This document shows, piece by piece, positions 17,956 to 26,326 of a stretch of DNA of 64,000 nucleotides (position 1 is its first letter; each line of letters begins with the position of its first letter). This DNA is from Ga0077530 sp035565975. GTDB taxonomy: Bacteria; Pseudomonadota; Alphaproteobacteria; Rhizobiales; Hyphomicrobiaceae. The position numbers and the translations under genes were made by a program. Below the pieces are notes generated by a model. The model was not told where the DNA came from, made no database searches, and was given only the letters and a program-made list of their open reading frames with translations. The DNA lies in assembly GCA_035565975.1 (NCBI GenBank), contig DATMRT010000045.1, positions 100,509 to 164,508 on the forward strand, written 5' to 3'.

Positions 17956-17990
17956 GATGGCGGGGCGCCCTCATCGGGAAACACCCCTCA

Positions 17991-18019
17991 TATATAAGCC
18001 ACCCAGAACAAATGGTCAA
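17991..18019 (-). promoter_or_regulatory. Promoter of nrdJ
   Basis: On the minus strand TTGACC (18019-18014) and TATATA (17996-17991) are separated by exactly 17 nt, a near-consensus sigma-70 promoter 36 nt before the nrdJ start. Confidence 0.75.
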
Positions 18020-18024
18020 GGAAT

Positions 18025-18039
18025 GTTCTTCTTGTGTTC
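18025..18039. promoter_or_regulatory. LexA (SOS) box GTTC-N7-GTTC upstream of nrdJ
   Basis: GTTCTTCTTGTGTTC fits exactly the direct-repeat operator GTTC-N7-GTTC known for alphaproteobacterial LexA. It abuts the -35 hexamer of the nrdJ promoter, so a bound repressor would block polymerase. DNA damage is therefore inferred to induce this reductase. Confidence 0.7.
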
Positions 18040-18197
18040 CACAGCAAGTGGGCGCCGCTGAGCAGAAGGCACGCACCCCAATCAAGGGGCCCAAATCAAG
18101 GGGATCGAGATGGGAGGTCCCTCGACGACGGCGCCGTCCAGCGTGGATGATGTGATTGCGTCCGGACTCACGTCCTCATTGCGGAGAGCGGTCTGCC

Positions 18198-19142
18198 ATG
18201 ACCATGTCAGCCGCCGAGCTTTCGGCGACGGTAGACTATAGCGTGGACAAATGGTGGATGAACCGCTTGCCCATGGGCCTGTGGTTCTACACGGGCGGCC
18301 TCGCCATCTGCCTCCATGCAGAGAGCGTCGGCGCGCACGACGCCCTGCTGGCACTCGTCTATCTCACCTTGCTCGCGTTGGCCTTCGCCGGTTGGGCCTC
18401 GACGAGCCTCCTCGAACGCTCCGGCTATCCTTTCTACATCGTTCTTCCGCTGACGCTGCTCGTCGCCTTCCTCGTCGTTGGCGTAATCGCCCAATTCGGC
18501 AAAGTTGGCGGCTATCGCCCCCACGGGAGCCTCTGGTGGAGCCACCTGATCAATCCGCCCTTCAGAGTGTTCGGTTGGATGCTGCTCTACCTCGGGACCC
18601 TTGGAATCGCCTTTGTGCTGTTTCGACACCTCTATCCGGCTCGGCCGGTCATCCGGCTTTCACCGGCTGGCATCGCATTCCACCGGAACTGGCTGAGGGA
18701 CGTGTTCATCCCATGGCAGGATGTCAAGGGCGTCGGACCTCTCGAGTGGCCAAACCCGGGGGGAGCCTCGAGCATCTACCCTCAGTCCGCCGCGATAACG
18801 GTCACTCGAGAGTTCTACGAACGCCATATCGCGCCAAAGCGCAGCTCTCTCTCGCCTCCCGGCAGCGAACGCATGTTCGTGCCGAATGGCCCGCTCATGC
18901 AGATGGTCCTGACCAGTCCCGAGCTCGTCGTCGCGCCCAAGGACATTCGCATTCCCATCGAGGCGCGATGGAAAGCGTTCCGTGAGTTGCCCGCGGAGCA
19001 CCTGCCAGCGAGCACCGAGACGCCGGTAGTGTTTGGCCGATGGTCGATGGACGGCTCGTGGTGGGAGGTATCCATGCTCGCGCTGCCGATCCTCGTCGCG
19101 ATCGCCGTCATGACGCAGGCGGCGGGCATTTGGCCTCGCTGA
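18198..19142 (+). CDS. Polytopic membrane protein of unknown function (314 aa)
   Basis: The ATG at 18198 (MTMSAAELS) follows GGAGAGCGG. The N-terminal half has four hydrophobic helices (about residues 26-41, 47-65, 75-95 and 118-140). It is followed by a soluble PH-like region, RPVIRLSPAGIAFHRNWLRD then VFIPWQDVKGVGPLEW, the pattern of membrane proteins that carry a small PH-type domain, and a final helix near 295-312. No family function can be given. Divergent from nrdJ, it could share the control region there. Confidence 0.75.
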   Translation: MTMSAAELSATVDYSVDKWWMNRLPMGLWFYTGGLAICLHAESVGAHDALLALVYLTLLALAFAGWASTSLLERSGYPFYIVLPLTLLVAFLVVGVIAQFGKVGGYRPHGSLWWSHLINPPFRVFGWMLLYLGTLGIAFVLFRHLYPARPVIRLSPAGIAFHRNWLRDVFIPWQDVKGVGPLEWPNPGGASSIYPQSAAITVTREFYERHIAPKRSSLSPPGSERMFVPNGPLMQMVLTSPELVVAPKDIRIPIEARWKAFRELPAEHLPASTETPVVFGRWSMDGSWWEVSMLALPILVAIAVMTQAAGIWPR

Positions 19143-19167
19143 TCCGGCGCGCCCAGGCAGCGAGGGC

Positions 19168-19965
19168 TCAGCCTGCGACGCCGCCCCGACTAGCGAGCTC
19201 CGCGAGGCGCGCCACGGCCGTCGGCGGTAAGGGCGGCGGGGCGTCGGGAGCGGCCGCCGCTTCCTGAAGGAGGCGGTCGCACGCGCCTTCGAGACGGGCC
19301 TCCAGAACCTGGCGGAATTCCTTGCGCGAGAGGCCCGGGGGGATGGGGTCCAGGATCTCGACGATGATCGTGCCGGGATAGCGCATGAGCTGGCGGCGGG
19401 GCCAGTAGAGGCCGGAGTTCAGCGCGAGCGGATAGCAGGGCAGGCCAAGGCCCTCATAGAGCGCGACGTAACCCGGCTTGTAATCGGGCGGGGCACCGGG
19501 CGGACGCCGTGTACCTTCGGGAAAGATGAAGACCTCGCGGCCTTCCGCGGCACGATCCTTGGCATCAGCGACGAGCTTCTTCAGCGCGGCGCTGGCGCGC
19601 TCGCGACTGACGAGGATGTGCTCGAACTTGAGACAGAACCAGCCGTAGAAAGGGATGTACTTGAGCTCTTCCTTGAGCACGATCGCGGGATCGTGGAAGA
19701 GCGGGATGAGCGCGAACGTTTCCCATGCGGACTGGTGCTTCGACACGACGAGGCAGGCGCCGGGCGGCAGCTTGTCCGCGCCCCGCACTTCCATGCGCGT
19801 ACCGCAGATGAGACGCAGCAGCCACGTGCACGTGCTGCCGTGAATGGAGAGCCCCTTCATGGCCCACGAGCGCGGCGCGACGAACAGCCAGCTCCCGAGC
19901 ACCACGAACAGCGCCGTGACCAGATAGAAGACGACGAAATAGACGAGCGAGCGGACGAGGGTCAT
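19168..19965 (-). CDS. plsC: 1-acyl-sn-glycerol-3-phosphate acyltransferase
   Basis: A 265-residue PlsC-type enzyme that moves an acyl chain to lysophosphatidic acid at the inner membrane. An N-terminal helix (about 7-29) is followed by KHQSAWETFALIPLF, the HX4D/E catalytic box written here with Glu, then VSRERASAALKKL, the glycerol-phosphate site FIFPEGTRRPPG, and YPLALNSGLYW. The E in place of D in the first box is frequent in this group. A Pro/Ala-rich tail ends the protein. The start ATG at 19965 lies just before a palindromic repeat. Confidence 0.92.
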   Translation of the reverse strand: MTLVRSLVYFVVFYLVTALFVVLGSWLFVAPRSWAMKGLSIHGSTCTWLLRLICGTRMEVRGADKLPPGACLVVSKHQSAWETFALIPLFHDPAIVLKEELKYIPFYGWFCLKFEHILVSRERASAALKKLVADAKDRAAEGREVFIFPEGTRRPPGAPPDYKPGYVALYEGLGLPCYPLALNSGLYWPRRQLMRYPGTIIVEILDPIPPGLSRKEFRQVLEARLEGACDRLLQEAAAAPDAPPPLPPTAVARLAELASRGGVAG

Positions 19966-19998
19966 GGAGCGGCGGCCCTCAACGGCGAGCGTCGTATT

Positions 19999-20101
19999 CC
20001 CCTCCCCCTTGCGGGGAGGGGTCAGGGGTGGGGGGAAGCCCTACCGCAGATGTTCTGCGATCCCCCCCTCCCTTACCCTCCCCCACAAGGGGGGAGGGGA
20101 T
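19999..20101. repeat. Palindromic repeat related to the PLPASGER type
   Basis: CCCCTCCCCCTTGCGGGGAGGGG opens the element, and TACCCTCCCCCACAAGGGGGGAGGGGA closes it. The middle has GGGGTGGGGGG opposite TCCCCCCCTCC. It has the two-hairpin plan of the repeat at 2410-2535 but the stems are diverged (CTCCCCC rather than TTCTCCCC). It fills the gap between the acyltransferase and quinone oxidoreductase genes. Confidence 0.75.
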
Positions 20102-20145
20102 TTCGCTCGAGGATGTTTGAACTGTACCCATCTGCGCTGGATAGC

Positions 20146-21144
20146 TCAGACTGTCAGCACGATCTTGCCGACGTGCTGGCTCGTCTCCATGCGCTTGTGC
20201 GCTTCAGACGCCTGAGCGAGCGGGAATGTCGAGTCCATCACGATTTTGATGCGGCCGGCATCGAGCAGCGGCCAAACCTGCTTCTCGAGCGCGCGGGCGA
20301 AGCGCGCTTTGACGTCGCGCGTGCGCGGGCGCAGCGTGGAGCCGGTGAGCGTGACGCGCTTCATCATCAGGCGCGCGAGCGTGAAGGTCGTGGTCGGGCC
20401 GCCGAGCGTCGCGATCTGCACGATGCGGCCGTCCTCTGCGGCAGCCGCGATGTTGCGCTCGGTGTAGTCGCCGCCGACCATGTCGAGGGTCACATCGATG
20501 CCGTGGCCGCCGGTCGCCTCCTTGACCACAGCCACGAAATCCTCGGTCTTGTAGTTCACGGCGACGTCGGCGCCGAGATCCCGGCACACCTGGCACTTGT
20601 CGCCACTCCCCGCCGTCGCGACGACGCGGGCGCCGAAGGCTTTCGCAAGTTGTATGGCCGTGGTGCCGATGCCGCTCGTGCCGCCATGGACGAGGAACCA
20701 GTCGCCCGCTTCGAGCCCGCCGCGCTCGAAGACGTTGTTCCAGACGGTGAAGTACGTCTCCGGCACGCCGCCGGCTTCGGCCATGGAGAGTCCTTTAGGG
20801 ACCGGGAGTGCCGTCACTTCCTCGGCAATGCAATACTCGGCATAACCGCCGCCATTGACGAGTGCACACACCTTGTCGCCGACTTTCCAGCGTGTGACGC
20901 CGGACCCGATAGCGGCGACTTCGCCCGCAATCTCCAGTCCCGGAAGCGGCGAATGGCCGGGCGGCGGCGGATAGGCGCCCATGCGCTGCTGCACGTCGGG
21001 ACGGTTCACGCCGGCGGCGGCCACCTTGACCAGGATCTGGCCGTGACCGACCTGCGGTACAGGCATGGACGTCGGCTGGAGGACTTCAGGGCCGCCTTTG
21101 CCGTTGAGTGCGATGCCGGTCATTGTCGTTGGGATCGAGGACAC
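20146..21144 (-). CDS. NAD(P)H:quinone oxidoreductase, zinc-free MDR family (PIG3-like)
   Basis: About 332 residues. The start is a GTG at 21144, chosen because GGAG lies 7 nt before it; the longer open frame upstream has no such signal and is Arg/Pro-rich. The N-terminal GroES-like domain has AAAGVNRPDVQQRMGAYPPP and PGLEIAGEV. The Rossmann domain has HGGTSGIGTTAIQLAKAFGA for NADPH and later GGHGIDVTLDMVGGDY. The zinc ligands of alcohol dehydrogenases are absent, as usual for quinone oxidoreductases. It probably reduces quinones or reactive enones in the cytoplasm. Confidence 0.92.
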   Translation of the reverse strand: MSSIPTTMTGIALNGKGGPEVLQPTSMPVPQVGHGQILVKVAAAGVNRPDVQQRMGAYPPPPGHSPLPGLEIAGEVAAIGSGVTRWKVGDKVCALVNGGGYAEYCIAEEVTALPVPKGLSMAEAGGVPETYFTVWNNVFERGGLEAGDWFLVHGGTSGIGTTAIQLAKAFGARVVATAGSGDKCQVCRDLGADVAVNYKTEDFVAVVKEATGGHGIDVTLDMVGGDYTERNIAAAAEDGRIVQIATLGGPTTTFTLARLMMKRVTLTGSTLRPRTRDVKARFARALEKQVWPLLDAGRIKIVMDSTFPLAQASEAHKRMETSQHVGKIVLTV

Positions 21145-21245
21145 GGCACATCTCCATCTGTGGAAGCTGGCATCGAGCGCGAACGCGCCCGGGCAGAGCT
21201 TAAAGCAGGGCGAGCGCGGGGTGGCAAGCCGTGGTGATGCCGGCC

Positions 21246-22145
21246 TCAGCGAGCGCCGGTGCCGTGCTCGAGCAGGTGTTCGAGCAATCGCGCCGCGGGC
21301 GCCGAAAGGCGGCTGTTGGAACGCGTGCAGATCACGAGCCGGCGCGATGCCCATGGCTCGGCAAGACGGACCGTGGCGATCGCCATGGTGCGGCGGCATC
21401 GACGCGCGGCAGCCTCAGGAATGACGGCAATCCCGACGCCGGTCTCGACCATGCGGCAGACCTCGTCGAACCCGCCGACACCAATGCGAAGACGCAATGA
21501 TTTGCCGAGCCGCGCCGCGTGGCCGGCGAGGTGTCGCTGCAGCGCACTCTGCCGCATGAGGCCGACGAATGGCCGGTCGATCACCTCATCGAAGCGGGTG
21601 CGGCGGCGCGCGGCCAGCACATCGTTCTTCGACACAACGAGGACGAGGCGATCCTCGCGATAGGGCTGCGCGCGCACGCTATCCGGCACAGCGGCATCTG
21701 CCGCAATGCCGATGTCGGCGGCACCGGCCGCGATCGCCTCGGCAATGCTCGCGCTCTCGCGCTCCTCGAGATCGACGGTGATCGTGGGGTTGGCTCTCAG
21801 GAAGGACGCGAGCGCGCGCGGCAGATGCTCACTGAACGCGGCCGTGTTCGAGAGCACGTGCACGCTGCCGCTGATGCCGCGCGCAAAAGCGCCGAGATCG
21901 CCCCGCATGGCCTCGACCTGCTGCGTGACGATGCGCGCGTGATCGAGCAGGCACTGGCCGGCCGGCGTCAGCGCGACCCCGCGACGGCCGCGCTTGAGCA
22001 GATCCACGCCGAGCATCTCCTCCATGCCGCGGATGCGCGCGCTGGCCGAAGCAAGCGCCAGATGAGCGCGCTCGGCCCCATGCGTGATGCTGGCGCTGTC
22101 GGCCACATGCAGGAAGAGCCGCAGATCGACGAGATCGAAACGCAT
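21246..22145 (-). CDS. LysR family transcriptional regulator
   Basis: A 299-residue LysR regulator. The N-terminal helix-turn-helix (about 1-60) reads MRFDLVDLRLFLHVADSAS, then ASARIRGMEEMLGVDLLKRG. The effector domain follows, with VLSNTAAFSEHLPRALASF and GAADIGIAADAA. The ATG at 22145 is preferred over 22160 because the typical family N-terminus begins there. It is divergent from the TauE/SafE exporter gene with 91 bp between the starts, the classical arrangement in which the regulator controls the neighbouring transporter. The ligand is unknown. Confidence 0.93.
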   Translation of the reverse strand: MRFDLVDLRLFLHVADSASITHGAERAHLALASASARIRGMEEMLGVDLLKRGRRGVALTPAGQCLLDHARIVTQQVEAMRGDLGAFARGISGSVHVLSNTAAFSEHLPRALASFLRANPTITVDLEERESASIAEAIAAGAADIGIAADAAVPDSVRAQPYREDRLVLVVSKNDVLAARRRTRFDEVIDRPFVGLMRQSALQRHLAGHAARLGKSLRLRIGVGGFDEVCRMVETGVGIAVIPEAAARRCRRTMAIATVRLAEPWASRRLVICTRSNSRLSAPAARLLEHLLEHGTGAR

Positions 22146-22236
22146 CGCAGAGTCTCGCAAGACTTCGGATTATCCAAAGGCTAACTCCATATTCTCCACA
22201 TTGCGAGATCATTGTCGGCGCGGCACAAGGCGAGGC

Positions 22237-22977
22237 ATGATCGATCCGAGCTGGATATTCATCGCCGCCGTCTTCGTGATCGCCGGTCTGACAAAGGGCG
22301 TGATCGGCCTCGGGCTGCCGACCATCTCCATGGGACTGCTGGCGCTCGTCATGCCGCCGGTGCAGGCGGCGGCCCTGCTCGCGCTGCCGTCCCTCGTCAC
22401 AAACGTCTGGCAGATGGTGGCAGGACGCTCGTTCGCGGTCGTCGTGCGCCGCCTTTGGCCGATGATGCTCGGCGTATGCCTCGGCACGTGGGCGGGGATC
22501 GGCCTCATGACAGGGGCGAGCGCACGCTACGGCACGACGCTGCTTGGCGTGGCGCTCGCGCTCTATGCGCTGACCGGGCTCGCGGCCTATCGCTTCTCGG
22601 TCGCGCCGCGGCATGAGGCCTGGGCCGGTCCACTGGCCGGTGCGGTGACGGGCCTCATCACGGCCGCGACGGGCGTGTTCGTCATTCCGGCCGTGCCCTA
22701 TGTCCAGGCCATCGGCCTCGAAAAGGAAGAGCTGATCCAGGCTCTCGGCCTCTCATTCACGGTCTCGACGGTGGCGCTCGCGGTCAATCTTGCGGCTGAC
22801 AACGCCCTCCACGCCGGGCTCGCGGTGCCCGCTCTCGGCGCGCTCTCAATGGCGGCCATCGGCATGTGGCTCGGGCAGGCGCTGAGGCTGCGCATGTCAC
22901 CTCAGACATTCCGGCGCTGTTTCTTCATCGGGCTCCTGCTGCTCGGCGTCCATCTCGCAATGCGCAGCTTCGCGTGA
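22237..22977 (+). CDS. TauE/SafE family anion exporter
   Basis: A 246-residue membrane protein with about eight hydrophobic helices. The repeat signature appears as VFVIAGLTKGVIGLGLPTIS near residue 11-30 and again as AGAVTGLITAATGVFVIPAV near 132-151. Members move sulfite, sulfoacetate or other organic anions across the inner membrane. AGGCGAGGC directly precedes the ATG. Control by the divergent LysR regulator is inferred from position. The gene converges on a diguanylate cyclase gene, only 4 bp between the ends. Confidence 0.9.
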   Translation: MIDPSWIFIAAVFVIAGLTKGVIGLGLPTISMGLLALVMPPVQAAALLALPSLVTNVWQMVAGRSFAVVVRRLWPMMLGVCLGTWAGIGLMTGASARYGTTLLGVALALYALTGLAAYRFSVAPRHEAWAGPLAGAVTGLITAATGVFVIPAVPYVQAIGLEKEELIQALGLSFTVSTVALAVNLAADNALHAGLAVPALGALSMAAIGMWLGQALRLRMSPQTFRRCFFIGLLLLGVHLAMRSFA

Positions 22978-22981
22978 CGTC

Positions 22982-24424
22982 TCAAGCTGCGCGCGCGACC
23001 CGGTCGCGGCCGGCGGCCTTGGCGGCATAGAGCGCCTTGTCGGCGGCTGCCAGCAGCGGGTCGAACACCGCCGGCATCATGTCGACCGCCGCAACGCCGA
23101 TGCTCACCGTGACCTTCACGTTGCGCCCGCCGTCCAGATGCACAATGGTGTCGGCGACGGCCGACCGTACGCGCTCGGCCACGCCCGCGGCCTCGTCGCC
23201 ATTGCAGCCGCCCATGAGCGCGACGAACTCCTCGCCGCCGAAGCGCCCGAGCAGGTCCGCGCCCCGCAGGCACTCGCGCACGGTTCGGGCAAAGGTCGCA
23301 AGGACCTGGTCGCCGACCGCGTGCCCCCAGGTGTCGTTGATCTTCTTGAAGTGGTCGATGTCGAGCACCAGCACGGCGGTCGGTCGCGAGCGCCACGACC
23401 GTTGGGCCTGGCGTTCGCGCCAAGCCTCCAGGAAGGCGCGCCGGTTGAGGACGCCGGTCAGCGGATCGTGCGAGGCGAGCTGTCGAAGCTGCTCGAGCAG
23501 CTCATTGCGTGCGGCCATCACGCTCGCCACCGTGATCGGCGCGAGCGCAATCAGCGCCACGCCGATGCGTACCGACATCAGCGCGTACTGCGTATCGAAC
23601 TCGAATGGATCGATGATGTGGCCGAACACGATCGCCACCATCGTCCAGATGCTGAACAGAAAGGTCAGCACCGAGGTTCCGAACTGCCCGTACGTCACGG
23701 CGCCCCACAGGAGCGCAGGCACCGGAAATGCCACCGCGCCGGGGCCACCGATCCACACGCCCGCAATGCATGAGAGGACGAGCGCGAGGACTGGTGCGCT
23801 TTGCTGTGGCAGCAGGCGGGTCGCTTCCGCGTGCCGGCGGCGCTCGTAGCCGAGCCATGTCGGGACCGGCATGGTCAGCACGAGCGGAAGCAGTGTCACA
23901 TAGTTCACGAGTTCGGTCGCAAATCGGTAGGCAAAGCCATCAGCCGGCGTATGGCCAAAGAGGAGCGGATCAACGATCGGCCCGACGGCCGCCGATGCGG
24001 TGGCGGCGGCCACCACGATCACGACGAGGTGCAGTACGGATGTCGGCCGCCGGAGACGCCTATCCGTCCGATCGCAGCGCATGAAGAGAACATATCCGGT
24101 GACGACGCCGGCGAGGTTTCCGCTCATGAGCAGCAGTGCGACGCCGAGGCCGGTGCCGCCGAGGAGATTGGCCGCAACGTATCCGAGAGCCGCGGCGCCC
24201 CAGCCCAACGACTTCGCGAAGGCAGGCCGGCGCACCAGCAGCCCGAGGAGCAGAGCGTTGGCCGGCCAGATAGCAGCCAGGAAACCGGCCGGACGCAAGG
24301 CAATGTCGAGCAATACGGCCGCGAAGACGATGCTGCCGACGAGAAACGCCGCGCGCAATTGCGCGCCGAGGGGTGTTGGGACCGACGGCTGCCGGAGTAT
24401 CGGCCCTGCCCTACTGATGATCAT
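22982..24424 (-). CDS. MASE1-GGDEF diguanylate cyclase with I-site
   Basis: About 480 residues. Eight or so hydrophobic helices (about 30-310) with LRPAGFLAAIWPANALLLGL form a MASE1-type sensor. The GGDEF domain has LASHDPLTGVLNRRAF, VLVLDIDHFKKINDTWGHAVGD and GRFGGEEF, with GGEEF at about 396-400. RGAD at about 387-390 stands five residues before it and is the RxxD inhibitory c-di-GMP site. All catalytic parts are present, so it should make c-di-GMP and be product-inhibited. The ATG at 24424 is chosen; the open frame further upstream is low-complexity. The next gene is a paralogue. Confidence 0.92.
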   Translation of the reverse strand: MIISRAGPILRQPSVPTPLGAQLRAAFLVGSIVFAAVLLDIALRPAGFLAAIWPANALLLGLLVRRPAFAKSLGWGAAALGYVAANLLGGTGLGVALLLMSGNLAGVVTGYVLFMRCDRTDRRLRRPTSVLHLVVIVVAAATASAAVGPIVDPLLFGHTPADGFAYRFATELVNYVTLLPLVLTMPVPTWLGYERRRHAEATRLLPQQSAPVLALVLSCIAGVWIGGPGAVAFPVPALLWGAVTYGQFGTSVLTFLFSIWTMVAIVFGHIIDPFEFDTQYALMSVRIGVALIALAPITVASVMAARNELLEQLRQLASHDPLTGVLNRRAFLEAWRERQAQRSWRSRPTAVLVLDIDHFKKINDTWGHAVGDQVLATFARTVRECLRGADLLGRFGGEEFVALMGGCNGDEAAGVAERVRSAVADTIVHLDGGRNVKVTVSIGVAAVDMMPAVFDPLLAAADKALYAAKAAGRDRVARAA

Positions 24425-24591
24425 TCCAACAGACGGCTCCGCTAAGCGCGCCGCCAGTCGCAACGGCGCCCATGCCGCTGCTTCAAACCATGCCCGGTTT
24501 AGAATTCTCTTGCGGAGAGCGGCGGCATTCCCGGCAAACTTGGGGAGAATGAATACGGCATTGCACGAGCTGCCGCTGATCGGCGGGCCGC

Positions 24592-26088
24592 CTACCGGGA
24601 GCGCGCGGCGAAGCCCGCCACCGGGGTGGCCGCCCGCGGTGCCGCGAGATCCCGCCGGACGATGCGGTTGCGGCCGCCCCCCTTGGCGAGCGAGAGGGCC
24701 TCGTCTGCGACCTGCAGGAGCGGCTCGATCGATGCCGGCGCGACGGCGGCACATCCAAGCCCGATGCTGAGCGTCGCCTCGACATGGCGGCCATTGCCGA
24801 GATCGATCGGCGCGGCGGCAAAGGCCTGCCGGACGCGCTCGGCTGCGGCCGAAGCGTCGGCGGGCGTGCTGCCGGCCAGCAGAGCTGCGAACTCCTCGCC
24901 GCCGAGACGGCCGACCAGCACGTTGTCGCCAAGCGTATGGCGCACGACGGCCGCGAAGGTCTCGATGGCACGGTCACCAGCCCAATGCCCGTGCGTGTGA
25001 TTGATCTTCTTGAAATGGTCGATGTCGAGCATGAGGACCACGACCGGCGCCTCCGCCCGCGCGGCTTCGGCAAGGAGCTGTCCCGCGCTATCGACAAAGG
25101 CATGTCGCGTCAGGAGGCCGCTCAGCATGTCGTATGACGCGAGCATGTCGAAACGCTCCCGCAAGACTCTATGAGCGGCCATCGTGCTCGCGATCGTCAA
25201 CGGCGCGAGCCCCATGAGTGTGACGGCGAGGCGGGCGGAGATGAGGACACTGCCGTCATCCAGCTCGGGCCAGCCCGTAATCAGTCCGAGCGCGATGCCG
25301 CCGAGTGTCCATATGCCAACGGCGAGCGTCAGCATGGCCGTCGCAAAAACGCTGTAGCTGAGCGCGCACCATACGAGCGCCACCAGCGGAAGCGCAAAGG
25401 CGCCCGGGCCGCCGACGAAGGGCGCCACGATACAGGCAAGGAGCAGCGCGCCGGCCGGCGCGAGCGCCACGAAATCGATCTGGCGGAAGTCCGGACGGCT
25501 CTTCAGGTCGTAGCGTCGGATCAGGCCATCGGGCAGCGCGAGCATCACCGGCACGATGGCAAGATAGTTCACGAGCTCGCCGACGAGCCAGTAGGCAAAA
25601 CCGGTGAGTGGCGCATTGGCGAGGGCGGTAAAATTGCCGAGCGTGCCGACGAGCGCCGCCATGGCCGAAGCCGCCGATACGACGACCGCCAGCCGAAGTA
25701 CGCTCATCGGTCCGACGAGACGCCGGTCGTGCTCGCCAAGCCGGTTCAGCAGGAAATAGCCGACAACGACTCCGGTGAGACTGGCCACGGTGAGCAGCAG
25801 CGTATTGACGAGCGTGTTGCCGGTCAGAACGTCGGCAACCACGTAGGCGGCGACCGCGGCCGCCCATCCGGCCGGCGTGGCAAGATGCGGGAAGCGGATC
25901 AGCAGCCCGAGCAGGATCGCATTGGCGGGTGAGACCGCCGCAAGCAGATCGGCAGACCGGAGCGCCACCCCGAGCAAGGCCGCAGCCAGCACCGCAGCGC
26001 CCACGATTACCGCTGCCTCGATATGGTGCCGGGCCGTCGCGTTCACACGGACCCGGCTCAACACGTCGAGTGACTTCCCCTCAGCCAT
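24592..26088 (-). CDS. MASE1-GGDEF diguanylate cyclase lacking the I-site
   Basis: A 498-residue paralogue of the following gene with the same plan: membrane MASE1-like region (about 25-310) containing VSPANAILLGLLIRF, then the GGDEF domain with LASYDMLSGLLTRHAF, VLMLDIDHFKKINHTHGHWAGD and GRLGGEEF at about 396-400. The position of the RxxD I-site is occupied by GDNV, so product inhibition at that site should be lost. The late motif reads ADEALSLAKGGGRN rather than ALYxAK. It lies 167 bp upstream of its paralogue on the same strand, which points to tandem duplication and divergence. Confidence 0.92.
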   Translation of the reverse strand: MAEGKSLDVLSRVRVNATARHHIEAAVIVGAAVLAAALLGVALRSADLLAAVSPANAILLGLLIRFPHLATPAGWAAAVAAYVVADVLTGNTLVNTLLLTVASLTGVVVGYFLLNRLGEHDRRLVGPMSVLRLAVVVSAASAMAALVGTLGNFTALANAPLTGFAYWLVGELVNYLAIVPVMLALPDGLIRRYDLKSRPDFRQIDFVALAPAGALLLACIVAPFVGGPGAFALPLVALVWCALSYSVFATAMLTLAVGIWTLGGIALGLITGWPELDDGSVLISARLAVTLMGLAPLTIASTMAAHRVLRERFDMLASYDMLSGLLTRHAFVDSAGQLLAEAARAEAPVVVLMLDIDHFKKINHTHGHWAGDRAIETFAAVVRHTLGDNVLVGRLGGEEFAALLAGSTPADASAAAERVRQAFAAAPIDLGNGRHVEATLSIGLGCAAVAPASIEPLLQVADEALSLAKGGGRNRIVRRDLAAPRAATPVAGFAARSR

Positions 26089-26326
26089 CGCGCTACGCCT
26101 CGATACGCCCTTACCCCGCCGGTGCCGCCCCTATCGGCACAATAGAGTAAACCGTGCCACAGATCGGTAGGCCAATCAGCGAAAACGATTAATGCCGGCC
26201 ATGAGAATATGGGGTGCGGCAGATTTTGCCGCTCATGAGCCCTGCTGTCATCCCACCGTCGCGAAACTGCAGAACGCACGACATCCGCCACGCCTATCGG
26301 GGGTTCGTCCTCAATAGGAGACTGCA

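Noticed and set aside
15841..17997. A 718-codon plus-strand frame opposite nrdJ
   Set aside because: Antisense shadow; nrdJ shows all its catalytic motifs on the minus strand.
18070..18110. Direct repeat of AATCAAGGGG beside nrdJ
   Set aside because: Only two short copies 16 bp apart; too little to call a regulatory site or repeat.
17956..18197. Cobalamin riboswitch upstream of the B12-dependent reductase
   Set aside because: The leader from the promoter to the start is only about 30 nt, too short, and no B12-box sequence is seen.
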